DNA from: Meghimatium bilineatum | Taxonomy: Eukaryota > Mollusca > Gastropoda > Stylommatophora > Philomycidae | Length of the DNA stretch: 64,000 bases | Direction: 5' to 3' | Assembly: GCA_034231615.1 (NCBI GenBank) | Contig: CM067316.1 | Coordinates: 25,195,791 to 25,259,790, forward strand | In this document: positions 12,801-27,800 of the stretch, piece after piece | How positions within the stretch are numbered: the first letter of the stretch is position 1 | Layout: every line of letters starts with the position of its first letter | Made by a program: the position numbers and the translations under genes | The notes under the pieces: model-generated | What the model was told of the DNA's origin: nothing | Database searches by the model: none | What the model saw: only the letters and a program-made list of their open reading frames with translations

Positions 12801-15800
12801 GTTTTATTAGTTATTTTAGTTCATATTATATTAGTTTGGATATAAAACAATACATATACAATAAGTATAGGTATTTATGAGTATTTTATCAATGTTGCCA
12901 CACATTGCTCATGTATTAGGGTCATCAAGAAGATATATTTGCGATTTTGAAAATGGCATTTTGCGATTTTCCCCCAAATTTTCAACTTCACAACTTGCTC
13001 ACAACTGTTATATCATACATACAACAACAACAAAAATATGATTATATTCACTATTCACTCTTTTATTTAGATGTGCAAACATTATTTTGATATCATTTAA
13101 AACAAAAAAGTTATTGCGTTTTCAAAACACCCATCAAAAACGAAAATTTTCCAAAAAAGAATTCAGGTCCAGGGGGATATTTCTTAATTTTAATTTAGGG
13201 TCCTAAAGGTTAAGCCTCATTAATTCAGTCAATGGAAGCTGCAGTAAACTAATGTACATTCATTAAGACTCATTAATTCAGTCATAATAAGACTGAAATG
13301 CTCTAGAGTTTCTCCCCTAAAAAATAATGCCAGGAGAAAGGTCAATCTGAAACAGAAACTCCACTGCCTGTCATAGGGAACAAGTTGATAAACCTGTATT
13401 ACCTTAGGTTTAATCACAGACATACCAAGCACATGTACACCTGTAAAGGGAGTCTTCCTTTGCAATTTTATGTTTTGAACGCATTCACGGCAAAGACGGA
13501 TGTGCCGGGCCATTGGCGCAAATAAAACAGTGACACAACGTATTTCCATTTTCTGGACTATATCCTGCTGGAAATCTAGTTGGACCATAGTTCTGCAGTG
13601 GAATTTGAGAATGAACGCTGAAGAAGAAGAAGAAGAAAGCATTCACACTAGTATAATTAGAAAAGGAGTACTTCTAGATGATAGTTTTTTGTGCTGATCT
13701 CATATGGTGTCACTTATCTTGGCATATCTAACTTTTCTCATGCTCAACATTGGCTGGCAACATAAAGTATATGCAAAGCAATAAATGATCTGCCACATCA
13801 GCCAAGCATGAGTGACACGTTAGATCAACATGTAAGGACTATTCAGGAGAAGGATTTGGTAAATATTGTACGTGACATTCCAATTATTTTTGGTAACAAA
13901 TGACCCTTTCTGTGACATCCGTGCTGCATATTTTTTTATATCTAGATGTTTATAGTTTAAAACAACAAAAAGTTTAATAAACAATAAAAACAAGAAAGCC
14001 AGACAAACCAGAGGAACATTAAGTTTCAGTAAGGAAATCTGAATCATATGTGAAACAAATGTGAGTGAGTTGTCATGATTGAGTCATAAGTTTCCACTGT
14101 CCAGAGATCAGGTTGCATGCATCATGATGGCAACATATAACATATAAAAAAAATACTGTTATGTTTTAGCCTTGAGGAACTCATGATCTCCCATGGGGTG
14201 ACAAATGTCAACCTGCCTTGTTGATTTCAAACATTTACCTCAGGGAGGATGAATCTGACATTACGGACACACTGCACAAATATGGACACACTGTACAGAT
14301 ATGGATACTCTGCAACCAAGACTGAACACTTTGCTTTGAATCACTGCCCCCACAATTAATGGTTATGCCGAACATTCACCTGAGGATAGATATTCGATAG
14401 TACACGTGGAGAAACCTGAGTATGAAACCTGAGAAGTCAGTCCTCTATGCCTTCATAACTAGACATGTTGTGTATTTACCTGTTGCAAACCTCTTCTTCA
14501 TGAGTGAAATTCTGTAACCTGATCCAATTAGTTCAAAATCAGCTGCAGAAATTGTGGCTCCTTCAGCCGCAAACTGTATAGCAGTTGTTGCTGGCTTGGA
14601 GGGACCATTACTCAGTTCAAACTGTGCTCGAATACAACCCTGCGGCTCTTGCTCACTGACTTCAGAAATATCATTCAGCTTCCATGTTGCTCGTTTAACA
14701 TTGGCATCCCTTATATAAAAGAAAACACAGTATGTTATAGTTAAATCTCTGCTGAGTTTTACTTAGCAGAAAAATAGTTTTGTTAATATTTAATTAGATC
14801 AATTCTAGTATAAGACCCCAACGTGTTGATAATTATTTAGTAACTGCTTACAACTTGGGAAAAAGGAGGAACAAGATTATTATGTAGAATATTGTCTTTG
14901 CCTGGTAAAGGCCTGTGAGCAGTTCTCTATGACTATAAGTATTACAAAATCTTTGTGACAATGGTCAAGGATATACAATACCAACACACATCATCTTCAA
15001 CAATCTATATATATAAATGGATAACTCCAGAGCTCTGTGCTTTAGGGGTTCTCTATAGGCTCCTCAAAAACAGTATTTAGATGGACGATATTTGGCTCCT
15101 TTATAGTTTAGCTCAATGCCAGCTGGTGGCGCTTGCAGAAAATCAAATAACTGTCCAGTTGTCCAGCAAAAGCTGACCAATGATATGATTCGTTAACTTT
15201 TCACATCTGACCGTGCACACAGTTCAAATACATTGTAAACATTTGTTGGTAACAGATGACCAATGATATGATTCGTTAACTTTTCACATCTGACCGTGCA
15301 CACAGTTCAAATACATTGTAAACATTTGTTGGTAACAGATCTAATGATCAAATTATTTGATTTTTATCGAAGTTTACTCTGTTTCAATTGACGTTTACGA
15401 TGTATTACCAAGTTAAAAATGGTTTCTACTGTTATTTCTGTCATCTATCATTTCTTTTGATAATGGATTCCATAAAATATCATTTCACATCACATTTAAG
15501 TTTGCGCTGAATGCTTCCCCTACACAGTAATGATCCACACAGATGCTTATTACGCAATAAATCTATATTAGGTCAATTGTTACAACTAGTTCCATGTAGA
15601 TCTATTAGAGTAGTTGATAGTGAACTTCATCAAAATGTGTAGCCAACTATTTTGTTTTCAGAGTTGAATTCCATGGATTGAGATTTTCCCCCCATTTTTT
15701 GCAGACAAAAGTCATTGTCGCATTCACAGAATAAATTGTGTCTATCTTTTCATTGTTTTGCGTTTGTTTCTTTGTTATTGTAAACTGTATTCCTTCAAAT

Positions 15801-18800
15801 CATCTAACAGTTGAACAGAACAGTGTGCAGTGAAGGACAGTCACCCTCAGTTTCCTGGATGAGAAATATCCACAAGATATATGGGTCAGAGTATACACAG
15901 ATGGGTCAGCACAGAATGCCGTGAGGAATGGAGGTGCAGGTGTATATATAGAATATCCACACAAGCCTAGAGATACAATCAGAACACAGACAGGAAAATT
16001 CTGCAATAATTATGATGCAGAAATCCAGGCAATTAGTGTGGCAGCTAAAAAACTGCTGAACTCCAACTCTGACCTACAGCCTGTGGTATTCCTGACAGAT
16101 GCAAGGTCAGTGCTTCAAGCTCTGCAGTCTGGAAAACTAACAGACTTGAAAAAACTACTTAGCGAATTGTCTTACCAGTATAGGGTAACCATGCAGTGGA
16201 TACCCTCTCACTGTGGAATACCAGGAAATGAAAAAGCAGACCAATTGGCTAAGGAAGGTGCTGCCGAAGACCAACCAGATATGCCAATCACCTACCATCA
16301 GAAAAATCAGATGATCAAGTCAATAAGAAAGCCACAAACACCAACACAAGATGACTATCATATTATGAACAGACCAGAACAAGTTATAATTCTACGTCTC
16401 AGAACAGGACACAACCGACACCGCAGTCACATGTATACAAAGTTCAAGATTGGCAACACAGCCATGTGTACATGTGGACAGGCAGCACAGAGTGCTAAAC
16501 ATATACTTCAAGAGTGTTCTGAGCATGAAATGCTGAGGCAGACATATTGGCCAGAGGAAACAACACTGGAATCAAAACTCTATGGGACACTGTATGAACT
16601 ACAAAAGACAGTGAGTTTTATTAAGGAGACAGAATTACAGATATAGACATGTTTCAAGTGAACGAAAGAAGAAGAAGAAATCTAACAGTTATCAGTAGAC
16701 CTACTGCAGGTGCCTAATTATAATGGCAATTTCTACGCTTTTCTGAAAGTTTAGAATCAAATTGAAACTCCCTACCTCCCAAACCAAAGTGTATCAGAAG
16801 TTTTATAAGTCACTGTACAATTATATCCATATGAACATATTTTAAAGAATGGAATGTAGGTATACATATTGATAGGCACATTTAAAGGAGAGTGTGAAAA
16901 ATTGTTACATTTAAACCAAGTTGTGCAAATAGTTACATTTAAACTGAGTGTGAAAAATTGTTACATTTAAACTGAGTGTGAAAAATTGTTGCATTTAAAC
17001 TGAGTGTGAAAAATTGTTACATTTAAACTGAGTGTCAAAAATTGTTACATTTAAACCAAGTTGTGCAAATAGTTACATTTAAACTGAGTGTGAAAAATTG
17101 TTACATTTAAACTGAGTGTGAAAAATTGTCACATTTAAACTGAGTGTGAAAATAGTTACATTTAAATTGAGTTGTGAAAATTGTTGCATTTAAATTGAGT
17201 TGTGAAAATTGTTGCATTTAAACTGAGTGTGAAAAATTGTTACATTCAAAACAAATTGTGCAAATAGTTACATTTAAACTGAGTGTCAAAAATTGTTACA
17301 TTTAAACTGAGTGTGAAAATTGTTGCATTTAAATTGAGTTGTGAAAATTGTTGCATTTAAACTGAGTGAAAAAATAGTTGTGTTGAATGTAAAACAGTGG
17401 TCACCCCTGAGCTAGATAAACACTTAAAAGCAGTATTTCATCAAATGAAAAGCATCCGGTGCAACAAGTATTTTTCAACAGAAGTAGAGAAAAAAAGTTC
17501 TTCAATTGCGTCATAGAGCCAGTTCTCTCATATGGAAACAAATCATGGCAATAAATAAACAAGTAGGAAACTAGATATCACTGAAATGTGCCAGGGACAC
17601 ATTCGTGAACAACAAGTAAACAGAGCACCCATTAACAATTATGGAGCACCTTAACATGAAATTAAAAGAGCATTGCCAAGGCCATTATTGCATATATGGA
17701 GGTACTATAATGAATTAGTAGTTAGAAACAAAAGATGTCAACATGATCTGAACTGAAACGCACAAGGAAAACAGATTATGTATTTTAAAAACAACAAACT
17801 AACTTACTACTCTCAAATATAAAACACTGATATTTATTCATAACCTCACCAGTTGCCTTTAGGAATGCTCTGAAATTTAGTCACATTTCCATCAACCTGT
17901 ACCAAAACATTCACATTTTTTAAAGTCATAGGAGATGACATGGCGGATGGATTGTATCTGTAATCAAGTCGAAAGTCTGTGGTGTTTTCTTCACATTTCC
18001 AGTACACCACTAGAGATAGCGGCGCACTCACCACACCAGGTGAGCTTTTGACCTACAAACAAGGATTAAAAGTACCTGTAAACATCCAGATGTTACTTAT
18101 ACATAAGGTATAATTTTTTTTACTCTAATTGTACATGCTGTAAATTCTATACCACACAGATAATGAAGTACTTCTTCTTCATTCTCAAACTCTTGTTCAT
18201 TATCAGTTGTAGTAGTAATCCAGAGGATATAAACATCCAAAAAAATAAAAACCATGATAATAAGCAAAGTCACAGAAGAACAGCAGCTAAACATAAGAAT
18301 ACATGGAAACTACAAGTAGAACATTAACAATATCTCTGACACATAATCACAAATGATGGCAGATGTGAAACAGAAGTTAAAAGGAGAATAGGAATGGCTA
18401 AAAGTACTTTCAATCTTACTATCTATGTTCATTCAGCACCGAACATGGTGCATGGACAAAAACCAGAGCTCTTCAGTACGAGCGATGTTGTGATACTGTA
18501 TATAATTCTAGTATGTTGTTGAGACCCATAGTTATACCCTATTTGATGGCTGTTCTGCGAAGAATCTCTCTTGGTCTTCCTCTTTTTCATCTGGTACCTA
18601 TTTTAATGCTTGTAGTGGCAGTCTGTTTTCATTCATTCTATGTACATGTCCGATATCTTCTTATGTTTATGTTTTCTTAGTGTTGTAGAAATATATTGCT
18701 GTTTGGTGTCTTCTCTTATTTGCATGTTTGATTTTAATTCTTCCCAACAAAAGAGTCTTCTAAGACATTTATTTTCAAATGAGTTCAATTTCTTCTCCAG

Positions 18801-21800
18801 CACCTTTGTCATTTTCCAACTTTCGCAACCATCAATAAATTTATAAACCCGTAACCCTTCAGGGTCGTAGGGGTACCACATTTGATGCTTCAGCACACAG
18901 ATGGAATGCTTTGTCATGGTTTACAGCTTAACTGCAATATCCACACATTTTAGCATGGTCCACATGAAAGATTTTTAGATGACTAAACAAATGCTATAAG
19001 GAGTGCTATAGACTGGATTTTTAACTGCAGGAGAATAGAGAAAGCATTTCAAAGACTTTCTCTTTGAAAAGGCAATACTCGATGCACTGTTAATACATTT
19101 CAAGATGTACACAGATTAGTGGGAGAATTTATTACAGGACAGGTCCAATTGGCATCACAGTTTCAGGGTGATGCAATGACTGCAGAGAACTTGATATTAT
19201 AAAGCAGTTTTATATGTGCTATATATTTGTTTCCTTGCATTCGCACCTTAATAATCATCACGAAGGTTAGTGCGATTTCTGCAGGGAGAGTGAATAAGTT
19301 AAGCTGCCAATATGCTCATCCAATTTTGGCATGCCTTGACATTTCGGGTGTACTACCTTAGCCTGTGACCGACTTCCTATCTGTAGCCAGGCAGAAAATG
19401 TGTATTGTCGCTACGCTGAGTTGGTTATCTATTTAGGTCTATCTTACATGAAGTGTTCCATACCAGTGAACTTGTCTCATGTAATTGGATGTATTGTGCC
19501 TGTGCTCATTGAGTACTGAAGCTTTTCTCATCCATGAGTCTCATTCTAGTTTAGGAAGAACTCGACAGTAGATTTAGGCTCGAGCTCATTCACGTTCTTA
19601 GCTGAGGTGTCGTTCACTGACATCGTGAATCCCTCATCCAAGTCTGAATCTATACACATATTTAGAAGCACTAGGGACAGAAGTGTGTTCTCAAGCTGAA
19701 TACCACATTTCTCCTTTGACTTGTGCCTATGCCCATCAGGTACTGAACCTTTTCTCTCTGCGAGCATGTTTCTGGTACAGGAAAAACTTGACAGTAGAGT
19801 TGGGCACAGGCTGGGAGCACTGGGAACTAGAAGCTTGTCTCAAGTTAACATAACTTTAGTTCCATTTTCCTTGAAACATTTTCCTGTTCTATTTGCATGT
19901 GCCGCTGCCCTCAGGCACTGTGCTGCCCTTTACTGTACTCAGTATGTCACCCAAATGGAGATTAATTCACGACTCTAAACATTCATCATAACATCTACCT
20001 ATTTCATCACGTCTGCATTGGCCACCTTTCCAATGCTACTACCAAACTGACTAGTATCACTGTGTCGACAGTGCCGCAGCATGTGTCAGCACAGAGGTGT
20101 TGGAGATATTGTCTATCTTTTTGCAGTCAATTCTCTTTTCATCTGCTGCCTTCACATTTATGGACAAGAATCCCAAAAGATTTAGCCAGATTCAGCACAA
20201 GCAACTGTATTTGTTTCCAGGATGCACCACAAAGAGGGACTTTTGGGATCTTGGTTATTTGCTAACCCTGGGTCCACCGAGAGCATTGTGGTACCCTTTG
20301 AATCCCATGTGCTATATAATATAACAAATATAAATAACCCAAATATCCATCCATTCATTATGGTTTTGTGTTCTTAACTATTTTTGTTGTCTTGATAAAG
20401 ATCCCAATTGGACCGACACGTTGACAATTGTATTTGTTCTTTGTTTTATTATTTTCTATATTTTATTATTTTATATTGATATTTTTTTAGTAACCTATTT
20501 ACTTTATTTGCATTTGCCTATAATATAACAAGTAACATAATCATACAGTAAATGTAAACATTTACAGCATCTTCAGTCTTGTTCATTTGGTGTGTAATCA
20601 GGAACAAAAATATGCACTCTTTTCTTGATTTTTCTAAATAACTTAAAGCAATCAACCATAACGATACGAAAACAGTCGACCTATTGGACGCCCTCGTAAA
20701 AGGTGGATAGATAGTGTATTAGAGACTCAGAAATATAACAGCAGAAGAGGCAAATAGAAGGGCAAAAGACCGTACACTCACTCTCCCCTCAACACCAAAA
20801 GGTACATGAGGACAGAAAGAAGAAGAAAAAGAAGAATCAACCATTGTTACACAACACTATTGGTACATGTATTTGCACAATGTAAACAATAGGTCATAGA
20901 TGTGTGTGCAGCTAACATTAAAAGTGGTATATTATAATGGATGTCCGCCGAAGACGGATGTGTCGGGCCACTGGCGCAAATAAAACGGCGACACAACGCA
21001 TTTCCATTCTCTGGACTACATCCTGCTGGAAATCTATTAGGACCATGGTCCTGCTGTAAGGGAGATCCAGCGGGAGTTTGAGAATGAACGAAGAAGAAGA
21101 AGATAATGGATGTCAAAATATATTATTGAAACCCATTTGCATGTAAATTGTTGATACAAACGACTCAAAATGTCACATATCTATCTATTCGCTAAACCCT
21201 TTGTTACCTTTCAGTATTAGGGGTAGAAGAGTTTTCTGGAGATGGCAGTTCGTCTTCAGAAAACTCTCCAATTACTATGAGCCATTGTGTTCTCACTGAC
21301 GTTTTGCTGATATCATCTCAGTGTGGTATCAGGAAATTCACATGTCTACACCAGGATCTCTAACTAACACATATAGAAACCACATATTCCATGCGAATAG
21401 TCCTGAAACATTGAACTGTCATCCCATTGTTAAATAATATTATTCCGTGATAAAATAATTATAATTTGTACAATTATAATTTGTATAATATTTACTGATG
21501 TAAAAAATTGGCAATAACTGCAGAATTTTAAATTATAAAATTATGGAGTCATGTAAAATGTAAGATTGCATGCAAAAATGTGTGTAATTGCAACAGATAT
21601 TAAACTGAGTTTGACAGCAATCATTTTGAAACATACCAATACTATGAGAGTCTTTAAATCCCAGATCTTCATAACAACTTTAATACTTATCTAACAGGTG
21701 CTACTCAATACAGATTTTAAAAATTCATATCCACTGTAAATACTGTTATTGTGCAATGAATATTACAGACTGAACTGTTACAAAATGAGCTGTCATCCCA

Positions 21801-24800
21801 GTTGTCCACAAATATTTAAACTACCTGATACTTCAAGATGTCAATGTTGAAGTAGGAAGCTGCTTTATTCTGCTCTCCTTGCTGCCTTAAATGTTCAATC
21901 AAGTTGGACATGTTGAACTCAAATGTGTGATATTCTTGATTGCTTTGTGCTTCATCTCTGAAAATATAATACCAGACATAAACTTTTATCTTCCACAGAT
22001 TTTTATCCCAATGTTGCCTTGAGCCTTGGCAACATAATGGTTAGTGCATTTGCATTCTAGCCTTATACACTAGGTATTTTACTCAGTTTAGTAGGTTCTT
22101 CTCTTGATTCTTGATTAGAAAACTGGCCTCACAGCACGTGGGGCATTCCCATTAGTGCTTCACCCTCTGTTCGGTGTTTCGAGTCCAATGCCGCTATGAC
22201 GGTGTTTCGAGTCCAATGCAGCAGAAACAGATGTCGACGTCAGGGCACAACTCTAGCCCTTGCGACAGATGACGTGCCATGAAGCTTCTATAAGAAGATA
22301 ACCTCAATATAAAGGCATGTCATCTACTAAGGTTTTCTGTTGCATGGTTGGTTTGTCTAGTGAGCCACTGGTGAGACCCACAGACACAACCGCATGCGCT
22401 CAGTTTAGTATGAATATTTTATACCAAGCAGATCTCATGTGGACCAACTCTAAGGAAATGGTTACTAGAATAAATCTTGGAAAGTAAAGGTGGTCAGCAT
22501 GATGCTGGCTACATATCATCTTTAGAGTGCCATTGTTCTGAAACATAAAGGTATGAAACAATACTCTCTACTAGGGCTGGTCTGAGTTATAAAACATATT
22601 TGTTTCATGAAAACCATAATAAGTACCATAGCTCATGGTGTTAACTTAGTGCATGTGAGAATCACACGCCAAAGTACCAAAAAGTCAGTAACTTTGCACA
22701 TGTGCTGTGTGGAATCATATAAGTGAAGGTGACCTAGTAGTGCTTGCTATATTTAAAAATATGCATTAATAACAACACAGATGTGCTGATTTCTGTTTTA
22801 ATCTTGGAAATAATGGTTCGGATACTTTTGAAACATTGCAAGCAATATTCTTAGAGTCCTGTCTAAGTAACTCAAACACATTTGAGTAGCACTTCTGTTT
22901 CAAAAGGGGACTAGATCCTATGAAGGTGACCACTGTTAAAGCAGACCATCCACCTCTCACACTGGATGTGATTGTGGCACATATGCAAGAAATTGTATGC
23001 TCTGACATCTATTAGAGAGGTTGCTGAGCATATTAGAATATCAATCAGTACGTGCCATAAATTGTATTTGCGTAGCACAGAAAATACATTGATTATGCAT
23101 CCTGACAATGCCCCAGCACTCAGGGCTGCTATCATGAATGCATTTTTTGATGAAAAACAACATTGTGCAACCTCCATAATCACCTAATCATGTTCAGTGT
23201 GACTTTTTCTTGTTCCCACATCTTAAGAAAGCAATGGAAGGTTGCTGTTTCAATGAAATTGAGAAGATTCAAGCCAGCACAATAAGACAAATGAGGGCTA
23301 CTATGAAAAGTGCCTACCAAAAGAATTACTACATGAGAGATCCTGAGGCAGCTTGAGAATGAAAGCTGAATAGAATATCCGTAGTTCTTGATTTTCAGTG
23401 CTAAATAGGAAAATATGAGTGATTGAAAAACTGCAGTAAAACTGTGCAACTTATGATAAGTAAATATTGAAAAAAAATTATATTAAAAGGCTTTAAATAG
23501 CAGATTTTATCTTTTGGTTGAAACGTTAATCCTATGTGGTGATAAATAACAAAAGGTAAAGCTATGGTACTATATAACAGATAATCCAACTAAATTCAAA
23601 CAGATTGGTACTATATATTATTTTTAAAGTTATAATAAAGGATCTTACTTGAAAAGAATAGAAGAGTTAGCAATGACCTCCTCCCATTTGCTAGCATTCT
23701 TGATACGAAATGAGAGCAGTGCAGGTGATGGATTTTCTGTGAATACTCGTACAACACCCGCAGGAAATGACATCATAAGATTTCCTACAGTTCGCACAAC
23801 ACACCTGTTTATTCAATATATTTCATATTTGTAAGTAACAAACTAGGCATATGGAGAGTACAGGTTTAGGTCAATATGTTTGGTGTCAATAGTGTGATTT
23901 GACCAATGCAGTCTGCATTGTATCGGATGTCTTGACTTTCAAATATTTGCTCTCTGGTACTCATTTCCATTGGGAGACGCGTAGCGCAATGGTTAGCGCA
24001 CTGGCTTCACATATGAGTGGTGCTAGGTTCATTCCCCAGTTGAGGCGGAAATGTTTTTCAGATCACAATGGCTCCCGGCTGGACCCAGCCTTAAATGGGT
24101 ACCGGATTAATCTGGGAAGTAAAGACTGCGAGGGAGGAAATGGCTACTGCCCTCATTTGTCACTGAAATGTGAGATCTCTAACATCTCACACCTCTACAG
24201 CATTAATAAATGCTATGGGTTACTTTACTTTTTTTTCCCATTTCCCAAGGTTTTATTCAAACAAGAGACTGTGGCTGGCATAAACCCCCATCAATTGGAA
24301 ACAAATCATTGATCACTGGTTTAGGTTTGTTTGTATCCCCAGGAAAGAGATTTGAAGGTGTTATATCCTATATGCAATGGGAGTGTTTCTCCATAGCTTT
24401 CTTTCCTACCCAGAAGACTCCAACTCTCATCTGTATTTAATGTTTTGAAAAACCTTCTATTCAGAAGGTATACTGAGTTAGATAACGAGCATATTAAACA
24501 CCTGCATTAATGGCATTCACATGAGCTTATTTCACAGTAGTTATACTGTCAACTATCTACCTATATCTATTGTCATTTCCACTTGAGCTGTTAAACATCC
24601 ATTTGGGGGGGGGGTGGTGGTGTTGTCTGTCTTTGGCCATTTGGGTTGCATTATTCTCATGACATGACCAAACCACCTGGTTTGTTGTCCCTTGATGTAG
24701 TCTTGCTTTGAGATAAATTGTATTTCTTTCCTGATATATTCATTTCTCCATCAGTCTCTTCTGGTGACATTTATAGCTTTGCACAAACATCTCATTTAAC

Positions 24801-27800
24801 ATACTGTTATCTTTTTCACTAATCTATTTGTCGAAGGATATGTTGACATTGATAACACAGTAATAGTCAACAAACTCCATATATTGCAAAATATCAGAAG
24901 GCAGCAGATGGGACTAGAACCAGGTATGTTCATCTGGCACCTACTCGTTTCATATCTTGAGTCAACACATTTCCTGAATTCCACCAATCCACATTCATAA
25001 AAATTATACGATTTTAGTCAAGTCTTCCAACGTCTATATTCTCCAGTTACTATAAAAAGGACTAGCCAACTTACAAACAACATAAACTGCACAGGTATGT
25101 AAATTACTCGAGGACCAAAACATTCAAAACCAGTACATACCATTAGGAGTACAAGAACCATTAGACCTACTTGTAAACACATAAAGATTGTTTCAGATGT
25201 AACATGGGTGAATGAATAATATAATTACAGTATGTTACATCATTTATTCGACATACGCCACTAATATGGTCTATATACATGACTGACCTACTAGCAATAT
25301 GGATAGAGATATCCATTATTCAGTGGAAGTGGTCTATCTATCTATCTATTCACTAAACCCTTTGTTGTGTTTCAGCATCAGGGGTAGAAGAGTTTTCTGG
25401 AGATGGCCTCGTGTGTGCTGAGTATATTGTGGAATTTGTTGCCTCATTTATTTTGGTGGTTCATCGTTTTCGTGGTCGGTCTCTAGGTCTGGCTTTACTG
25501 TATCTTTGTAGCATAGCTTGCTGTGGTATGCTGTCTGTTGATTGTGACCATGTGATCTGTTGTCTCTTAATATATTCCAAGATTGAGGTGGTGCCTGTTC
25601 TTTATCTAATGTCCATAATTCATTACTCTGCTGATGAGTGATATTCCTAGGATTCTGCGTCAGCAATGCCATTTCAGCTGTCACAAGTTTACATTTGTCT
25701 TGTGCTGTCATTGTCCATGTTTGACATTGGTAGCACAGCATTGGCATAATAATTGCTTTGAATAGTGTTATTTTGGTGTTTAAATCTACATTTTTGTTTT
25801 TGAAGATCGGTGTCATTTGCCCTAGGGTTTGGTATGCTTTACTACATCTATTGTGTATTTCTTTGCTGCTCTTGACATCTGTTGTTATACTGCTTCCTAG
25901 GAATATGAATTCTGTCACTTATTTAAGTCTGTTGTTTCCAATATAATATATTGGTGTTTCTTTCTGTTCTTCCTATCTTCATTACTTTGGTTTTTTCTAT
26001 ATTTATCTTCATGTTGAAGGTTTGGCATGTTTGATGTAATCTATCTATTTGTCTTTGTATTGTATTTCAGATGATGCTACTAGTTTTTAGTTGTCTGCAA
26101 ATATCAATTTGTTTAAGTTATCCTGCAGACTATATTCTTTCACTGTCTTTGCTACTTTGCAGATGTGATCTATGTATGTTATGAATAATAAGGGGGAAGT
26201 GTAATACACATCCCTGTCTCACTCCCAAGTGAATTTGGAAATTATCGGATGTACCTGTGCTCATTCTTACTGTGCATTGACTATTGGCGTATATATTCTG
26301 ACATAGGCTTATCAGATATTGGGGAACTTCATATGTCTGTAGTGTTATCCATAGTTGTGTTCTATCAACTCTGTCAAAAGCTTTCTCTTGGTCCACGAAA
26401 GCCAAATATAAGTCTTGGTTATGTTCTGTTGCTTCTTCTGAAAGTTGTTTGAGGGCAAAGATTGCATCTGTACAGCTTTTATTTTTCTGAAAGCCCAATT
26501 GTGTGTTGTTGAGCTGTGGTTCTATATTTGAGCACATCCTTCTTTCTAGTATCTTGCTAAAGATTTTTCCCATGTGGCTTAAGAGTGATATGCCTCTATA
26601 CTTAGTGCAGTCCCTCTGAGTGCCTTTTTTTCTTCCAGATGGGAACAATCACCCCTTTATTCCACTCCTATGGTGCGTGTGGAAGTGGTAAAAGCACTAA
26701 ATGTATTAATTACCACAGCCAAAGTCAGATGTTTGGACTATTGGTACAAATAAAACAGTGACACAACACATTTCTATTCTCTGGACTATATCCTGCTGTA
26801 AATCTGGTAGGACCATTTCCGTTACAAGAGAGATCTGGTGGGAGTGTGAGAATGAACCTAAAACATGCAATATGTAAATATAAAGCAACTAATAAAAAGG
26901 GTACAACAAAATGGAATTACTTTGTGGCATCAAGACCTTTGAAATAAGCATTGATCGTCTCTGTAAAAGCTAAAGCCAATGGAACAGTGTCAGCCATGCC
27001 AATTGTAAGAGGACTAGGGCCTCGTGATGAACCAACAGGCATGGAGGTAGTAGTAAAAGTGCCATGTCCATTGCTATCTGATCGACTGATAGAACTTGGT
27101 CCATTCATTTTAGCCTGTTGGGAAATAAATATTTATATTACAGAACAAAAGTAAAGACACTTTACCTGTCAACTTCTAGATGGATCACTCTATATATCAG
27201 TCCAAAATGTCCTGCATTTTTACCTTAAATTCTAATCATATTCTGTATAAAGTGCACTTGACTAAAGGTAAACACAGGTGTATTTGAATGAAGCCTAAAT
27301 ATATTCTATACAAAATATCAAAAATATGTACTAGTAGACATGTATGAATGCTTAGGGTAATACTTAGAAAAGTGAAGAAAAGACTACTGGAAGCAAAGGT
27401 TTTCACAAAGCATCCAGGTTATACATTTAAGCTAAGAAATTAATAATACACTATTCTACTGTCAAAGATGGATGTGTTGGGTCATTGGTTCAAATAAAAC
27501 GGCGACACAGTGCATTTCCATTCTCTGAACTATAATCTGTTGGAAATCTATCTAGTAGAACTATTGTCCAGCTACAAGAGAGAACCAGCGGGAGCTTGAG
27601 AATGAACGCTGAAGAAGAAGTAATAAACTAAGAAATTAGTTAACAAAATAAACTTCTGATAAAATATTATTATTTTTAAATGGTATTGGAGCATTAAGCC
27701 TCATTTTGGCAACACACTTCTCTGTTAAGCATGGAATTAGTAATGCAATTATTAATCCTTTAGCTGCTACAAACAAGTTATCTCTATCTTACTGCCATTG

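Noticed and set aside
18633..18917. 94-residue minus-strand frame as a gene
   Set aside because: It joins two unrelated LINE 3' fragments at about 18841; chimeric by insertion.
23970..24060. Functional tRNA gene
   Set aside because: A/B-box-like sequence is followed by a SINE body; no acceptor stem pairing was evident.
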